A stretch of DNA of 64,000 nucleotides, from positions 1,093,947 to 1,157,946 of the forward strand of contig NW_019775746.1 of NCBI RefSeq assembly GCF_001039355.2, in the 5' to 3' direction. Under the pieces are notes generated by a model. It worked only from the letters and a program-made list of their open reading frames with translations, searched no databases and was not told where the DNA came from. How positions within the stretch are numbered: the stretch's first letter is position 1; the number at the start of each line of letters is the position of its first letter. The DNA comes from Lingula anatina. Its lineage: Eukaryota > Brachiopoda > Lingulata > Lingulida > Lingulidae. A program made the position numbers and the translations under genes. This document shows, in pieces, positions 11,951-23,173 of the stretch.

Positions 11951-13402
11951 ATCTCTGTACATCTCCACCAGCTTAGTCTGCTTCATAAGTAGGGCCTATA
12001 AATTCAGAATATATGCATAAGCATCATTCTTAGTACGATGAAATTCGAATAAAAATCACATGAAATTGTATACAGTACCACAAAAAATAAAAATAAAAAA
12101 CGGCATATTGATTGAATAAAGTTTTACGACAGCACCAATATAGTGCTTTCATGAGGCCGGGAGAACAACCCCAAATCTTCGTCATATACTTATCTCTTTA
12201 AGTGCATTGGCCATTTCACGACGGCCTTCAAAGCGGTAAAACATAGAACTAGACTACTGACCAAGTAGCCGTTGTCCAGCTAGGCCAATGTTTTGGTAGT
12301 TGGAGTAATTTATGAAATATTATCTCCGCATTATAGGCCATTCACGTCCCGTCAAGTGCCTATTCTCGCCTCTCTTTTGTTGGGGCATGGTTTTTACGGC
12401 GTGGCTATCTGAACGTATGTGGATATAGCCGAGATTTATTTAGGAACCGCGGTCAAATGTTGTCAAATAAATCAGTTGACACTTCAGAGGCCGCTGAGAT
12501 ATTTTACTGTCTTTGTTGTCGTTTTATTGAGTTGACAGTTCATTCGCTGGCTCGGCAAATTTAAAAGCTGCACCCAGCACCGCTTTAACTATAATCGTTG
12601 TTTGATTAACGTCATGTAATGTTATCTCTAAATAATATGATCAGCAAAATAAACAGGTAGATTGGCCCATTTAAGGACATCGCGCGGTCCGCTTACAATA
12701 GCCCCTACGCCTTGCAAATTTGCAACCAAACCCTCTTCTCTTTTGAATTAGCCCAGAAACAGTTTTAATTAAAAACGTCGCTGTATGCAGCCTTATATTA
12801 TGTGCAGGATTAGGGGTAATCTCCAATATATTGACTTGGATCGGGATAAATGTTCATCTCCTGGATACATTAACTAAGAATATGTTAATCCGTTTGTAAA
12901 GATTGATGCACTGAAGAATGCTGCACCTGCGCTCACGTGAAATGAAGAGAGTGCGCATTCGTTTACTTATTAGATTTGTTATTCTAATGACCTGCGATGA
13001 AAGTAATTAAATTTATTTTCTTTTGAATTGCCGACTCTTTTTGAAGTTTTGGCATTAGATGAAGAGAAAGGAGAAAAATGACCAAAGGTAAGAGGTGAGA
13101 TGATAATTCTTTCTGAGTGGACATTTGCCCCTAAAATCGCTTCTGAAATGTACCTTTAACCTTTTCTCCCTAAAAAAATAACATAAGGAGACAAAACTAG
13201 AAATTTTCCTTTCAATGAACAACATCTCACACTAGACCTACCCTCGTCTACTGTTTTTATTTTTCCCAAGCAAATCCAGGCTCAAGTATTATCTTTGTGT
13301 CCATCTTCTTGGTGAAATTCTAAATCTGCCAACGAATGTGTGTGTGCTTGTGAAACTCATTCATTATGTTTTTCTTCGACTATATATCTAACGGTAATAT
13401 TT

Positions 13403-13408
<6 letters not shown>

Positions 13409-13436
<28 letters not shown>
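13409..13436. repeat. (CT)n microsatellite
   Basis: A pure CT run of about 28 bases. Confidence 0.95.
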
Positions 13437-13439
<3 letters not shown>

Positions 13440-16312
13440 AAAAACACACAAACCATTCTGCCAACGCATACTGAAGTACCGATATCTTAGCGACATCATA
13501 TCCCAGATACCGCGACACGAGACCACGATTTACTACAAAGGGCACGTGCCTTAATAAAACGGCCACAGGGTGTAATGACTGCGAGCCGCACGCCAGACTG
13601 TGAATTGGAGTAGAGATAAAATACGAAATTGCTTCCGTCGAAATCTCAGTTTTATTGAATGCCTCATTGGTTGGAGGTTGTCTGATATTGAAAATTGTTT
13701 TCAACAATTTTGGATCTCTAAGTAACAAATTGCTAGGTATAGGAGAGAAGAAAATAGTATCAAAACAATTTATGGAATATTTTATTGATGAAAGTTGGCT
13801 TTTTGAGTTTCGATTTTATAGTCGAATATAGTGAAATTTACAATAAGAAGACAGATGGGTAATTAAACGTTATACATATGCACCTGTGATGCCTGATACA
13901 AAAACGGAAAAGAAAATATTGAAATGGATATCATAGTCGGAAATTTTATTTACTACTAGAGATTTATAGTGAAATACTGATGCGAAGCGAAAGTGACGAA
14001 GAGTGTGATAACTTGCTGGAACACAAAAACAGGCAATCGAAGATGTATTTCGTCGATCTGCAAAATGTAAAAAGAGTGAATGAAAAATTATGCTCCAAAT
14101 AGTTTGCACCTACTTTTTGCTTCGATTATCCTATATCCAATACACATAAGCAAATGGAATTTTTGGTTTCTTAATTATGTAATAGAAAAACCTCTCTTAT
14201 CTCCAAGAGAGCGCATCCGCGCGCGTGCATAGTGTGCCGCTACCAACAAGGTTCCTCGAGTGCTTTTCAATCGAGCCTCGCGCGGTGGTGTTTGCACTGT
14301 CATATCATAACCAGAGAAAACATGGAAACGCCGAAGCGGTACTTAAGTTCTGCTCCGCAGACGTCTCACAGACATTTTAACCGACTATTTGTTGCTCGTG
14401 CTTGTGACGTTCGCTAGACGTCCTTCCTTGGGTTTTAAATGCAGACAGGATATTAATTTTTACATGCGGTGATTTTTAGTTGGGCAATATAACAGTATTT
14501 GTTGGATCTGCCACGTATGATTTGTGGATATACTTATAAGAAGTTTTTATGCCTAAAAAAAATGAAAAAAAAAAAAAAAAAAACGACAAACAGCAGACCT
14601 GAACAAAATTTAATTGTTGAATGGCAAAATGGAAGCTTTTTACATGTACAATGTATTATGGATTTTTCTTTGGTCAAAAAAGCAAACGGTTTCTTTATCT
14701 TGCAATTTGTGATTTAAGCAGCATATGTAGAAAATGATCATTTTTTAAAATTTTTATCCTTACGAGATATTGAAATTAAAAAAAAAAACATACAAGGCAA
14801 ATAAAGTGCACTGTGTGTTGTCACAGTTGTTGGTTTCAAAGAGGGGAAGTATTTCAGCATTTTCGTAGTTTTATGTTTTTAATTCAACATAAATTATTTC
14901 AAACCCCATCTTATATTTTCGTTGCCAGTTAAAAGAGATTTTCACCATTTATCCCAAACCTTGAATTCATAACATTTACTACTGCTCATTTAGTTTTCAT
15001 ATTTATTAATTTTGTACTACTTTAAGTGTGATGCAGCTCCACTGAGTTCTTTGACTTAGTACTTAGCTACATTACGCGTCTTTAAAAAGTCCTCAATATC
15101 CTGAGCTAATTCTAGACCAGTGATTTGTTTAACGTTTTTCATTAGAAGTCACTATTAGACGCTGAAGAGCAGTGTAAATGTTGGGTAGAAATATATTGAA
15201 ATTTGATGTCAGGATGACGTTACGGAATGATTGAGTTCAAGTTTCCAGTACGAAGACCGTTGATCTGAAACTGTTCGGCGCTCCAAATTCCTTTTAAACC
15301 ATTATCATTTGTGAATTCAACATTTGTTATAGATATAGTGTGTTTTATTCAGAAATACCGCCCAAGTTGTTTCATGCCACTTTTTTTTTTAATTTTTGTG
15401 TGTACAATATGGATTTCTTTTTTGTATTTATTTATTTAGGCCTATTTATTTATTTATTAAAGCAGCTATTTATTTATTCTGTAAAGAAAATTTGTGCATG
15501 AAATAGGCCTACTTGTCAATAAAAGTGATTATCTGAGTACCATATTTTCGATTCTTCTTTACCTTAGTGTCAACTGACAACATTTAACTTTTAATTTTCA
15601 TCTATTTCGACAAAAACTGCGTCTTTCTAGGCCAAACAATTTCTCCTTAAACTAAAACCTTGACCAATCACTATTTCATTTAACACAGAGTGAGAAATGT
15701 CTTTCTATCCAGAAAATAATCCTTTTATGACAATTATATTTATTCTGGCAATCTGGGAGATAGGACTTAATTCTAGCACCATTATTTCCTTTTATTGTCA
15801 TGATGGACACTTACAGCGTTCACATTAACTTAAGGTCCCGGCAATAACGGCCCTTATCTTATCTAGAACGTTGCTCTTTTACACGACGCCGGAAAGGAAC
15901 GCTTGCAGCGCACACGCCGTACGCGCCTAAGTGATTTGTTAAGAACGTACGCACGTGTTGTGACGCGCATAAACGATTTGCTCGCACGTGCAAAAGACGT
16001 AATCTCGTGGCAACTGCTTTATGTCATACTAATTTAACCACGTGCTCTCGCCAATCACTCCCTCGAAACGGTCCGATTTAACGAATTAGTCGCTGTAGCG
16101 GCGGGGTGCCGGGAAACAAATTGGATCAGAGGAGAGAGAAGTGAAAGCAAAGTGCGGCATATTATCCCCTGTTATTATCATTTGACTTTATCAGGTAATG
16201 CTTCTGCACTGCGCCATAATGAGCTGATTGTGCACGACATCACGTCTGTCTTCTTAGAGGAGAAATTAATGAGACAGTTTTTCTAATGTTATTATTTTCA
16301 TACGTCACTGAT

Positions 16313-16337
16313 CTCTCTTTCTCTCTTTCTATCTCTC

Positions 16338-16380
<43 letters not shown>
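16313..16380. repeat. (CT)n microsatellite, interrupted
   Basis: A CT-rich tract, pure over the last 36 bases. Confidence 0.9.
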
Positions 16381-16381
<1 letters not shown>

Positions 16382-17677
16382 ACCCCTTAGCATGTAATAT
16401 GTAAATAGGCCTACATTTCTTTGAAATATTTCTACTTTCACTTATTTCTTTATAACCAACCTATTGCTGATAACTTACTTTAAAAATATTTTAACCATTT
16501 TTTGCTACCTTTTGATATTTTTTTCCAGAATTTGTTTTAAAAATGAGGCAATACCTTTCAGCGTTTTTACAGATTTCACCCACTTCTTGTTTTCATTTTT
16601 TCTTTTCAAATCATTCTCGGAAACCGATGGCAATACGCACAATGATGACTGCCACCTCAGTTTTCTGTTGTCATCATTTTAATGAACACAACGCAAGAAA
16701 CAGAAATTGCCGCAGATTTTGTGCACAGATAGCATAAAATTGTAGTCAAACAAAAGACACCAAATAAAATGATTGTAACAATCAACTTAATCTCAACAAT
16801 GAAAATTATCGTTGTAATTAGCATGTGTGGTCTGTGACATGGATTTGCATGATGGATTTTATTATCGATACAGTCCGTGATATTCATTGATACAAAACCA
16901 CCTCTAAAGTTGATATCGTATGGAACTCGTAAAGAAAATGTCGAGGATATTATGAAAAGGTAGTAACAGAGGAATACGACCCTACAGAACTTATAAAAAA
17001 AAAGGTCTTCATCATAAACACTCCTACCACTGCGGTGTCTCATTACGGCAATCTCCAGAAAACCAATTAACCATGGCCTTGCTGCTATGTTTGCTGTTTA
17101 TCACAAAACAATAAGATCCACTCAGAAAAAAAATCGTGTCATTTCTTAAGGGTTAGAAGGCGTGAATGAAATTAAAATGTATTATGCGCCACAATTCGGT
17201 GATTAATTTCAAGGGAAATCTAATGAAGCGGGTAGGTTTACCGTTGCTGTGCGCTACTCATTCACTATGGCCGTGATTGTTCGGAGTCCTGCTATTGTTA
17301 CGAAAAGCCATGGTGGCAATTAGCCATCTGCCGCGCTTTGAGCCCCGTCCTGGCATCTGTGGAGATGGGTGAGGGAGCCTCGCGCGCAAGCTCCAACTAC
17401 ATGCGAAGACGCGCGTCAATGGCTTGATTCTGCATCTCGATTGAGCTTCTTGGGCAAAAGTCAAATGTTGGCCAATTTTAATAATTTAAATAATATTTTA
17501 AAAAAATAATCTTCTTCATCTTAATTGTTGATTTATCATACCTTCTTCCTTTTTTTAAGTTTCTAATAGTATCCAAGGGAATTTTTTATTCCTAGTGATG
17601 TGCCTTTTTTTAATACGACAAAAGTTTATATTTTCCTCGAGTGTAAGCGTAGGTTGACCATCATTCTAGAGAACCAA

Positions 17678-17738
17678 TATATTATATTATATTATATTAT
17701 ATTATATTATATTATATTATATTATATTATATTATATT
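17678..17738. repeat. (ATATT)n microsatellite, haplotype 1
   Basis: A pentanucleotide array of about 60 bases upstream of the ankyrin gene. The allelic site at 21919-22086 is longer and inverted in its first half. Confidence 0.95.
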
Positions 17739-18867
17739 GCGAGGAATCGTGGATTGGTTTGGGTCAGTTTATCTAGAAATGCATTTATTCTTTCAAATAT
17801 CTTAGCGGCGAGCAGCCTTTTTCTACCAGCAAATCATCCCATGTTGATCTACTTGGCAATCTACATATCGTTTTTCATTATTTGTCACAAACATTTAGAG
17901 CTATTACATGATCGTCTGTAATGGCTTCTTACGCCATCTGCGCACGTTGACCCCACCCGCCAAAATATCTTTCCTGGGTCAATACGTGTTAAGCCAATGG
18001 AGCGCGTCAGTTAATGACGGGTTTACAAAGGTGAGGGTATAAAGTCTAGTATCAGTGAAATGAAGAAATATTTTAATCATTTCTGCTCTGTATTGACATT
18101 ATCCGCCGTCTTTTCAAGAACGTAATAAGCGTTTGTACACAGGCCATCTGCTCTTCTTGATCCATTTCTGCGGCCTTCCTCCTAAGCAAGTAACCTGTTA
18201 CAGCGGTGGCGTGCATCCGCGCGTAAAACGTGCACTGAAGTTGTTTAATTGGTCGGGCAACAGTCTGTCGTGGCTCCGTCAATACACAGACTTATCAAAA
18301 ACATAACATATTTTACACTTTAATGGGCATTTGTTAGAGTAATGTTTAACAAGTCAGGCAAAACACATTTAGAAAGAGACAACTGTAGCGTGCTTACATG
18401 TGATCGATATACATGTACATGTTATTGTGAGCCGCAATGTGTTCCAGTTCAAGTGTGTACGTGTAGCCTACGCGTGCGTGTGTGTGCGTGTGCTTGTGCG
18501 TGTGTGTGCGTGTGCTTGTGCGTGTGTAAAAGTAACATCAAAATATATTGGTACTTTTATATGTATTGGTAAAACATTATTTATTCATTTATTTGTTAGT
18601 GTGTTTATTTAGGCTATTTGTTAGTTAGTTTATTTATTGTTTGTTTGTTTTCTATTTGCTTTCCTATCCATCAGTTCATTCCCCCTGCTTTAAGTTATGT
18701 TTTAAACGCACATGTAGCGTCAAAATGAATCGTTAGAAATGAGGAGCAGTTTTATTTTAAGAGCAGTAAAGATACACAAAAGGAAGGGGGACGTTTTGCA
18801 ACAATGTTGTCATCAATGAGAAGCATCTTGTTCACACTGCCCCCTATCGACAGCAAAGACTGTTTAC

Positions 18868-21065
18868 ATGGATTCCAAGATGGCCGGTGAACAAAATGAT
18901 CCCGGTGCATCTATAATGCAAGAATTACAAGAGCATCTAAGAACGGCAAACATTCCACTAAATAATTTGTCGAGTATAGCACAAAAGGGAGACGATAAGG
19001 TAAGGTCAGCTTGGTTTCGCCTTGCAGTTAAAGGTTTATTGTCGTGTTGTTAATGCCATTCTCTACTCCCACGACTTTGCGGTTTGCTCCAGCCTTTCAA
19101 GGTGCTTGTTACCTGCAGTAACCTAAGTACCTAGCATGTAAAAATTGTAACAACGTAATTTGTCTGCGTGTGACCTTATGGAGGAAAAGGTCGCTGGTCA
19201 AGGTTCCCCTATGGAAATTGTAAGTGTACATGTCGGAGCGTACACACTGTAAAACATGTCCTGGTGTCCTGTGCAACAGTCCTCTCACAGAAGACGTGGG
19301 GGAGAGATTTATTATCTTGGAAATCAGATCAGTCACAGTTCTTTTGGGAAAGACATATACTAGTTATATGTGTTAATATGTGTATCTCTTCATATCCATC
19401 TTGACGGCTTGACTTGCTTGTATTGTGAAAAAATAAATATAATGATATTTTAGTGTTCTTTAAACCCTGTACTACACACATGTACTTTTGCTCACACTTC
19501 AGAATGGATAAACTTTCTGTCTATATATAAGACAAAAAAAAACTGAGGCAAAAAACTTGCGCAGCCTCATATGGGTATGGGAAGTGATAACAAACACTCT
19601 CTTTAATGTTTGTAATTGTAGATTGCATACCAGTAATTATTCTAGGGGGATCAGTGGTGGGGTTATATGTTGCAAAATACACATTGTGAATCAATTTTAT
19701 GCACCTGAAACCTCTCTTGCTTCTCTGTTTACAGTTATTTGTATTACTAGTAAATATTTTGTATTTGTATTGAATATTAGTACCAAAATATGTAATGCTA
19801 ATATGATGGTTATGTCACATCTTCATTGACACGGACAATTACCACTAGAGATTGACATGCTCCACATGGAACTGTGTGCCTTGGATGCTTGCAGTTTGTA
19901 GATTTCCTTTATTTTGTCCAATTTAAATTTTTACCACTGATTTTGGTTTCTTTCTTTTAGCTGGTGGAGCAATTCTTATCAGAGAATATAGAGCTGGAAT
20001 CAGCAGGACCTAATGCCCTCCAGAGTCAGTTGTACATAGGTAAGTGCTGGTTCTGGCCCCAGTTTCACAAAAAAAAAAAAAAAAAAACAACTTAAGTCAG
20101 TTACCTGATTTAGTTGACTATGATTTCCATGAGAGTGCTATTACACTGCTCCTGATAGGGTAAGACTTGCCCATGTGACCATGTAACCTTGGTAATTAAG
20201 TTCTTAGCCAGGGAACCCGACTTAAGTTTTTTTTGTGAAACTGGGACCTGGGTATATACTGTACCACTTATGCCCTAGTTACATGTGTGTGGAGACACAG
20301 TTAGTAGCGACACCTGTACATTGAAGATACCAACCCTTCTTGATACCTGAACAATATTTCTATTCAAGCTATATTTTTGTGATGAGCTATACCCATTTTA
20401 TCTGTTCTTATTAATTTTAATATGTTTTCCTAATTTTTATAACTTTGTATGTTGCTTGTGATGCACTCCAAATATCCTTTGAAGTTTACATAGTCACACC
20501 AACTGCTGATTGCTTATTATTATTTCAGCTTGTTTTTGGGGTGTGAAGGACATTGCCAGAGCACTTCTGATGAAAGGAGCAGGTGAGATAAGACAAAATC
20601 GGATAGAAATAAATTGGCTTTTTTTTTTTTTTTTTTTTTTTTTTTTGACTCTGTACATTTCTGTACTGTGTCTAGTAAGAATTTTTGCTATGAATTTCAG
20701 AAATAATATACAAGCTGGGCTGGGGTTGAAATGGCTTTCTTGAGGTGCATACAGTAGTATTTCAAAATACCCTGAATAAACCATTCTTTTGCATAAAAAA
20801 TTCCAGCAATGTGTGTGTGTGTGTGTGTGTGTATGTGTGTGTGTGTTGAGGGGGCAGAAGAAGAACTGCATCCACCTTTTATTTGTATCCTGGGTAAGGT
20901 TCCAGTTAATCATTTCCATCGTGTTATGGCCACACTTCACTGAGAGGAGGTTGATAAACTGTCACACCTAACACAATATTGGCTGTGTTTCCAGATGTGA
21001 ATGCCAGGAATAGCACAACCCTGTGGACTCCCCTGCATGCTGCTACATTCCAGGAACATGGTCCT
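18868..21065 (+). CDS. Ankyrin-repeat protein, exons 1-4 (haplotype 1 copy)
   Basis: The exons are 18868-18999, 19961-20039, 20529-20582 and 20995-21065, each with GT donors and AG acceptors in matching phase. They encode the same residues as the haplotype 2 copy at 23174-25339. The differences I see (ACG/ACT, GCT/GCA, AAT/AAC, AGC/AGT) are all silent. Exon 5 onward is missing only because the contig ends at 21575. The full gene is described under 23174-35189. Confidence 0.8.
20055..20248. mobile_element. Short TIR element (MITE) in ankyrin intron 2, haplotype 1
   Basis: It begins with GGCCCCAGTTTCAC plus A's and ends with the near-complement GTGAAACTGGGACC. This gives terminal inverted repeats of about 20 bases with one mismatch around a 194-base body that encodes nothing. 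The allele is at 24346-24529. No clear target duplication is visible, so the superfamily is uncertain. Confidence 0.65.
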
Positions 21066-21077
21066 GTGAGTTGACAG

Positions 21078-21085
21078 TTGACTAT

Positions 21086-21124
<39 letters not shown>

Positions 21125-21127
21125 TTT
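21078..21127. repeat. (TTTA)n microsatellite in ankyrin intron 4
   Basis: A tetranucleotide run of about 48 bases right after the exon 4 donor. The allelic run is at 25358-25410. Confidence 0.9.
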
Positions 21128-21296
21128 TAAATCACTGTTAATACCATTACCATATGGCCCTTTTAAGACTGTCTGCTATAATACACAGTACAAGCACATT
21201 GTGTTTTTACCACCAAGAAGACTCAATAATATTCACTGCCTGAAATACTATAATAGCGCATATACTGCATAAAACATTCATCCATGGCAGTTTTTT

Positions 21297-21386
21297 ATTA
21301 TATTATATTATATTATATTATATTATATTATATTATATTATATTATATTATATTATATTATATTATATTATATTATATTATATTAT
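21297..21386. repeat. (TTATA)n array, haplotype 1, ankyrin intron 4
   Basis: A pure pentanucleotide array of about 90 bases. At the same place haplotype 2 (25573-25627) has mainly TTTTA units, so the repeat unit itself differs between alleles. Confidence 0.9.
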
Positions 21387-21389
21387 TTG

Positions 21390-21545
21390 GCAACCCAACT
21401 CTGGAAGTAATGGACAGAATTGGATAAAATTTTCAGGATAGATCAGAAGTGGGATAACTTAGAATTGATTGGATTTTGGTTGGGATCCATGAATAAGCTG
21501 TCTTGGTGGAGGTTTGTGTTCTCTGATTGCTTGTCTAGTCTGCTC
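21390..21545. repeat. Diverged copy of the interspersed repeat seen at 38095-38345 (haplotype 1)
   Basis: The body shares the landmarks GGATAAAATTTTCAGG, GATTTTGGTTGGGATCCAT and TTGGTGGAGGTTTGTG with the element at 38095-38345. Its left terminus has been replaced by the pentanucleotide array. The allele is at 25630-25800. Confidence 0.6.
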
Positions 21546-21575
21546 TGTAGTCTGTTTTATGTACCAATGTTTTTG

Positions 21576-21576
21576 N
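21576..21576. other. Single-N contig junction
   Basis: The left flank corresponds to about 25815 in intron 4, and the right flank to 17343 upstream of the gene. It marks the join between two allelic contigs. Confidence 0.85.
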
Positions 21577-21918
21577 AACCCCGTCCTGGCATCTGTGGAG
21601 ATGGGTGAGAGAGCCTCGCGCGCAAGCTCCAACTACAAGCGAAGACGCGCGTCAATGGCTTGATTCCGCATCTACTCGATTGAGCTTTTTGGGCAAAAGT
21701 CAAATGTTGGCCAATTTTAATAATTTAAATAATATTTAAAAATATAATAATCTTCTTCATCTTAATTGTTGATTTATCATACCTTCTTCCTTTTTTTAAG
21801 TTTCTAATAGTATCCAAGGGAATTTTTTATTCCTAGGGATGTGCCTTTTTTTAATACGACAAAAGTTCATATTTTCCTCGAGTGTAAGCGTAGGTTGACC
21901 ATCATTCTAGAGAACCAA

Positions 21919-22086
21919 TATATAATATAATATAATATAATATAATATAATATAATATAATATAATATAATATAATATAATATAATATAATATAATATAA
22001 TATAAAATAATATATTATATTATATTATATTATATTATATTATATTATATTATATTATATTATATTATATTATATTATATTATATT
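21919..22086. repeat. Inverted pentanucleotide array (TATAA)n-(TATTA)n, haplotype 2
   Basis: About 85 bases of TATAA units are followed, after a short AAAATAAT centre, by about 77 bases of TATTA units, their reverse complement. The whole can fold as one long AT hairpin. Haplotype 1 has only the second orientation (17678-17738). Confidence 0.85.
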
Positions 22087-23173
22087 GCGAGGAATCGTGG
22101 ATTGGTTTGGGTCAGTTTATCTAGAAATGCATTTATTCTTTCAAATATCTTAGCGGCGAGCAGTTTTTTTCTACCAGCAAATCATCCCATGTTGATCTAC
22201 TTGGCAATCTACATATCGTTTTTCATTATTTGTCACAAACATTTAGAGCTATTACATGATCGTCTGTAATGGCTTCTTACGCCATCTGCGCACGTTGACC
22301 CCACCCGCCAAAATATCTTTCCTGGGTCAATACGTGTTAAGCCAATGGAGCGCGTCAGTTAATGACGGGTTTACAAAGGTGAGGGTATAAAGTCTAGTAT
22401 CAGTGAAATGAAGAAATATTTTAATCATTTCTGCTCTGTATTGACATTATCCGCCGTCTTTTCAAGAACGTAATAAGCGTTTGTACACAGGCCATCTGCT
22501 CTTCTTGATCCATTTCTGCGGCCTTCCTCCTAAGCAAGTAACCTGTTACAGCGGTGGCGTGCATCCGCGCGTAAAACGTGCACTGAAGTTGTTTAATTGG
22601 TCGGGCAACAGTCTGTCGTGGCTCCGTCAATACACAGACTTATCAAAAACATAACATATTTTACACTTTAATGGGCATTTGTTAGAGTAATGTTTAACAA
22701 GTCAGGCAAAACACATTTAGAAAGAGACAACTGTGGCGTGCTTACATGTGATCGATATACATGTACATGTTATTGTGAGCCGCAATGTGTTCCAATATTC
22801 AAGTGTGTGTAGCCTACGCGTGCGTGTGTGTGCGTGTGCTTGTGCGAGTGTAAAAGAACATCAAAATATATTGGTAATTTTATATGTATTGGTAAAACAT
22901 TATTTATTCATTTATTTGTTAGTTTGTTTATTTATTTGTTAGTTAGTTTGTTTGTTTTCTGTTTGCCTTCCCATCCATCATTTCATTCCCCCTGCTTTAT
23001 TTTATGTTTTAACGCACATGTAGCGTCAAAATGAATCGTTAGAAATTAGGAGCAGTTTTATTTTAAGAGCAGTAAAGATACACAAAAGGAAGGGGGACGT
23101 TTTGCAACAATGTTGTCACCAATGAGAAGCATCTTGTTCACACTGCCCCCTATCGACAGCAAAGACTGTTTAC

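Larger units (their letters stand above)
9327..17342. other. Intergenic region, no recognisable gene
   Basis: No protein family, RNA gene or intact transposon could be recognised. Besides the microsatellites listed separately it holds GC-richer islands at about 11100-11570 (open on both strands for about 300 bases), 12150-12720, 14200-14420 and 15840-16250. The last has three CACGTG E-boxes. These may be distal elements of the NeuroD gene or the promoter region of the ankyrin gene. I see no splice-consistent coding exon. Confidence 0.5.
17343..21575. other. Haplotype 1 copy of the 5' half of the ankyrin-gene locus (allelic to 21579-25815)
   Basis: The two segments match over their whole length, introns included, with scattered substitutions, small indels and different microsatellite lengths. 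This copy ends at the single N at 21576, in the middle of intron 4, just before exon 5 appears in the other copy. It is therefore a contig end and not a truncated gene duplicate. Confidence 0.85.

Noticed and set aside
16657-17043. 128-codon minus-strand frame with hydrophobic stretches
   Set aside because: It has an ATG, but a frame of this length is expected by chance in a window of this size and base composition. No homology or splice context supports it.
17071-17112. Short hydrophobic start MALLLCLLFITKQ with a good start context
   Set aside because: It hits a stop after 13 codons, and no donor site lies before the stop.
18073-18282. 69-codon minus-strand frame present identically in both haplotypes (also 22421-22630)
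   Set aside because: It begins with TTG, not ATG, right after an in-frame stop. Identity between copies only reflects that they are alleles, and no splice-consistent extension or known family was seen.
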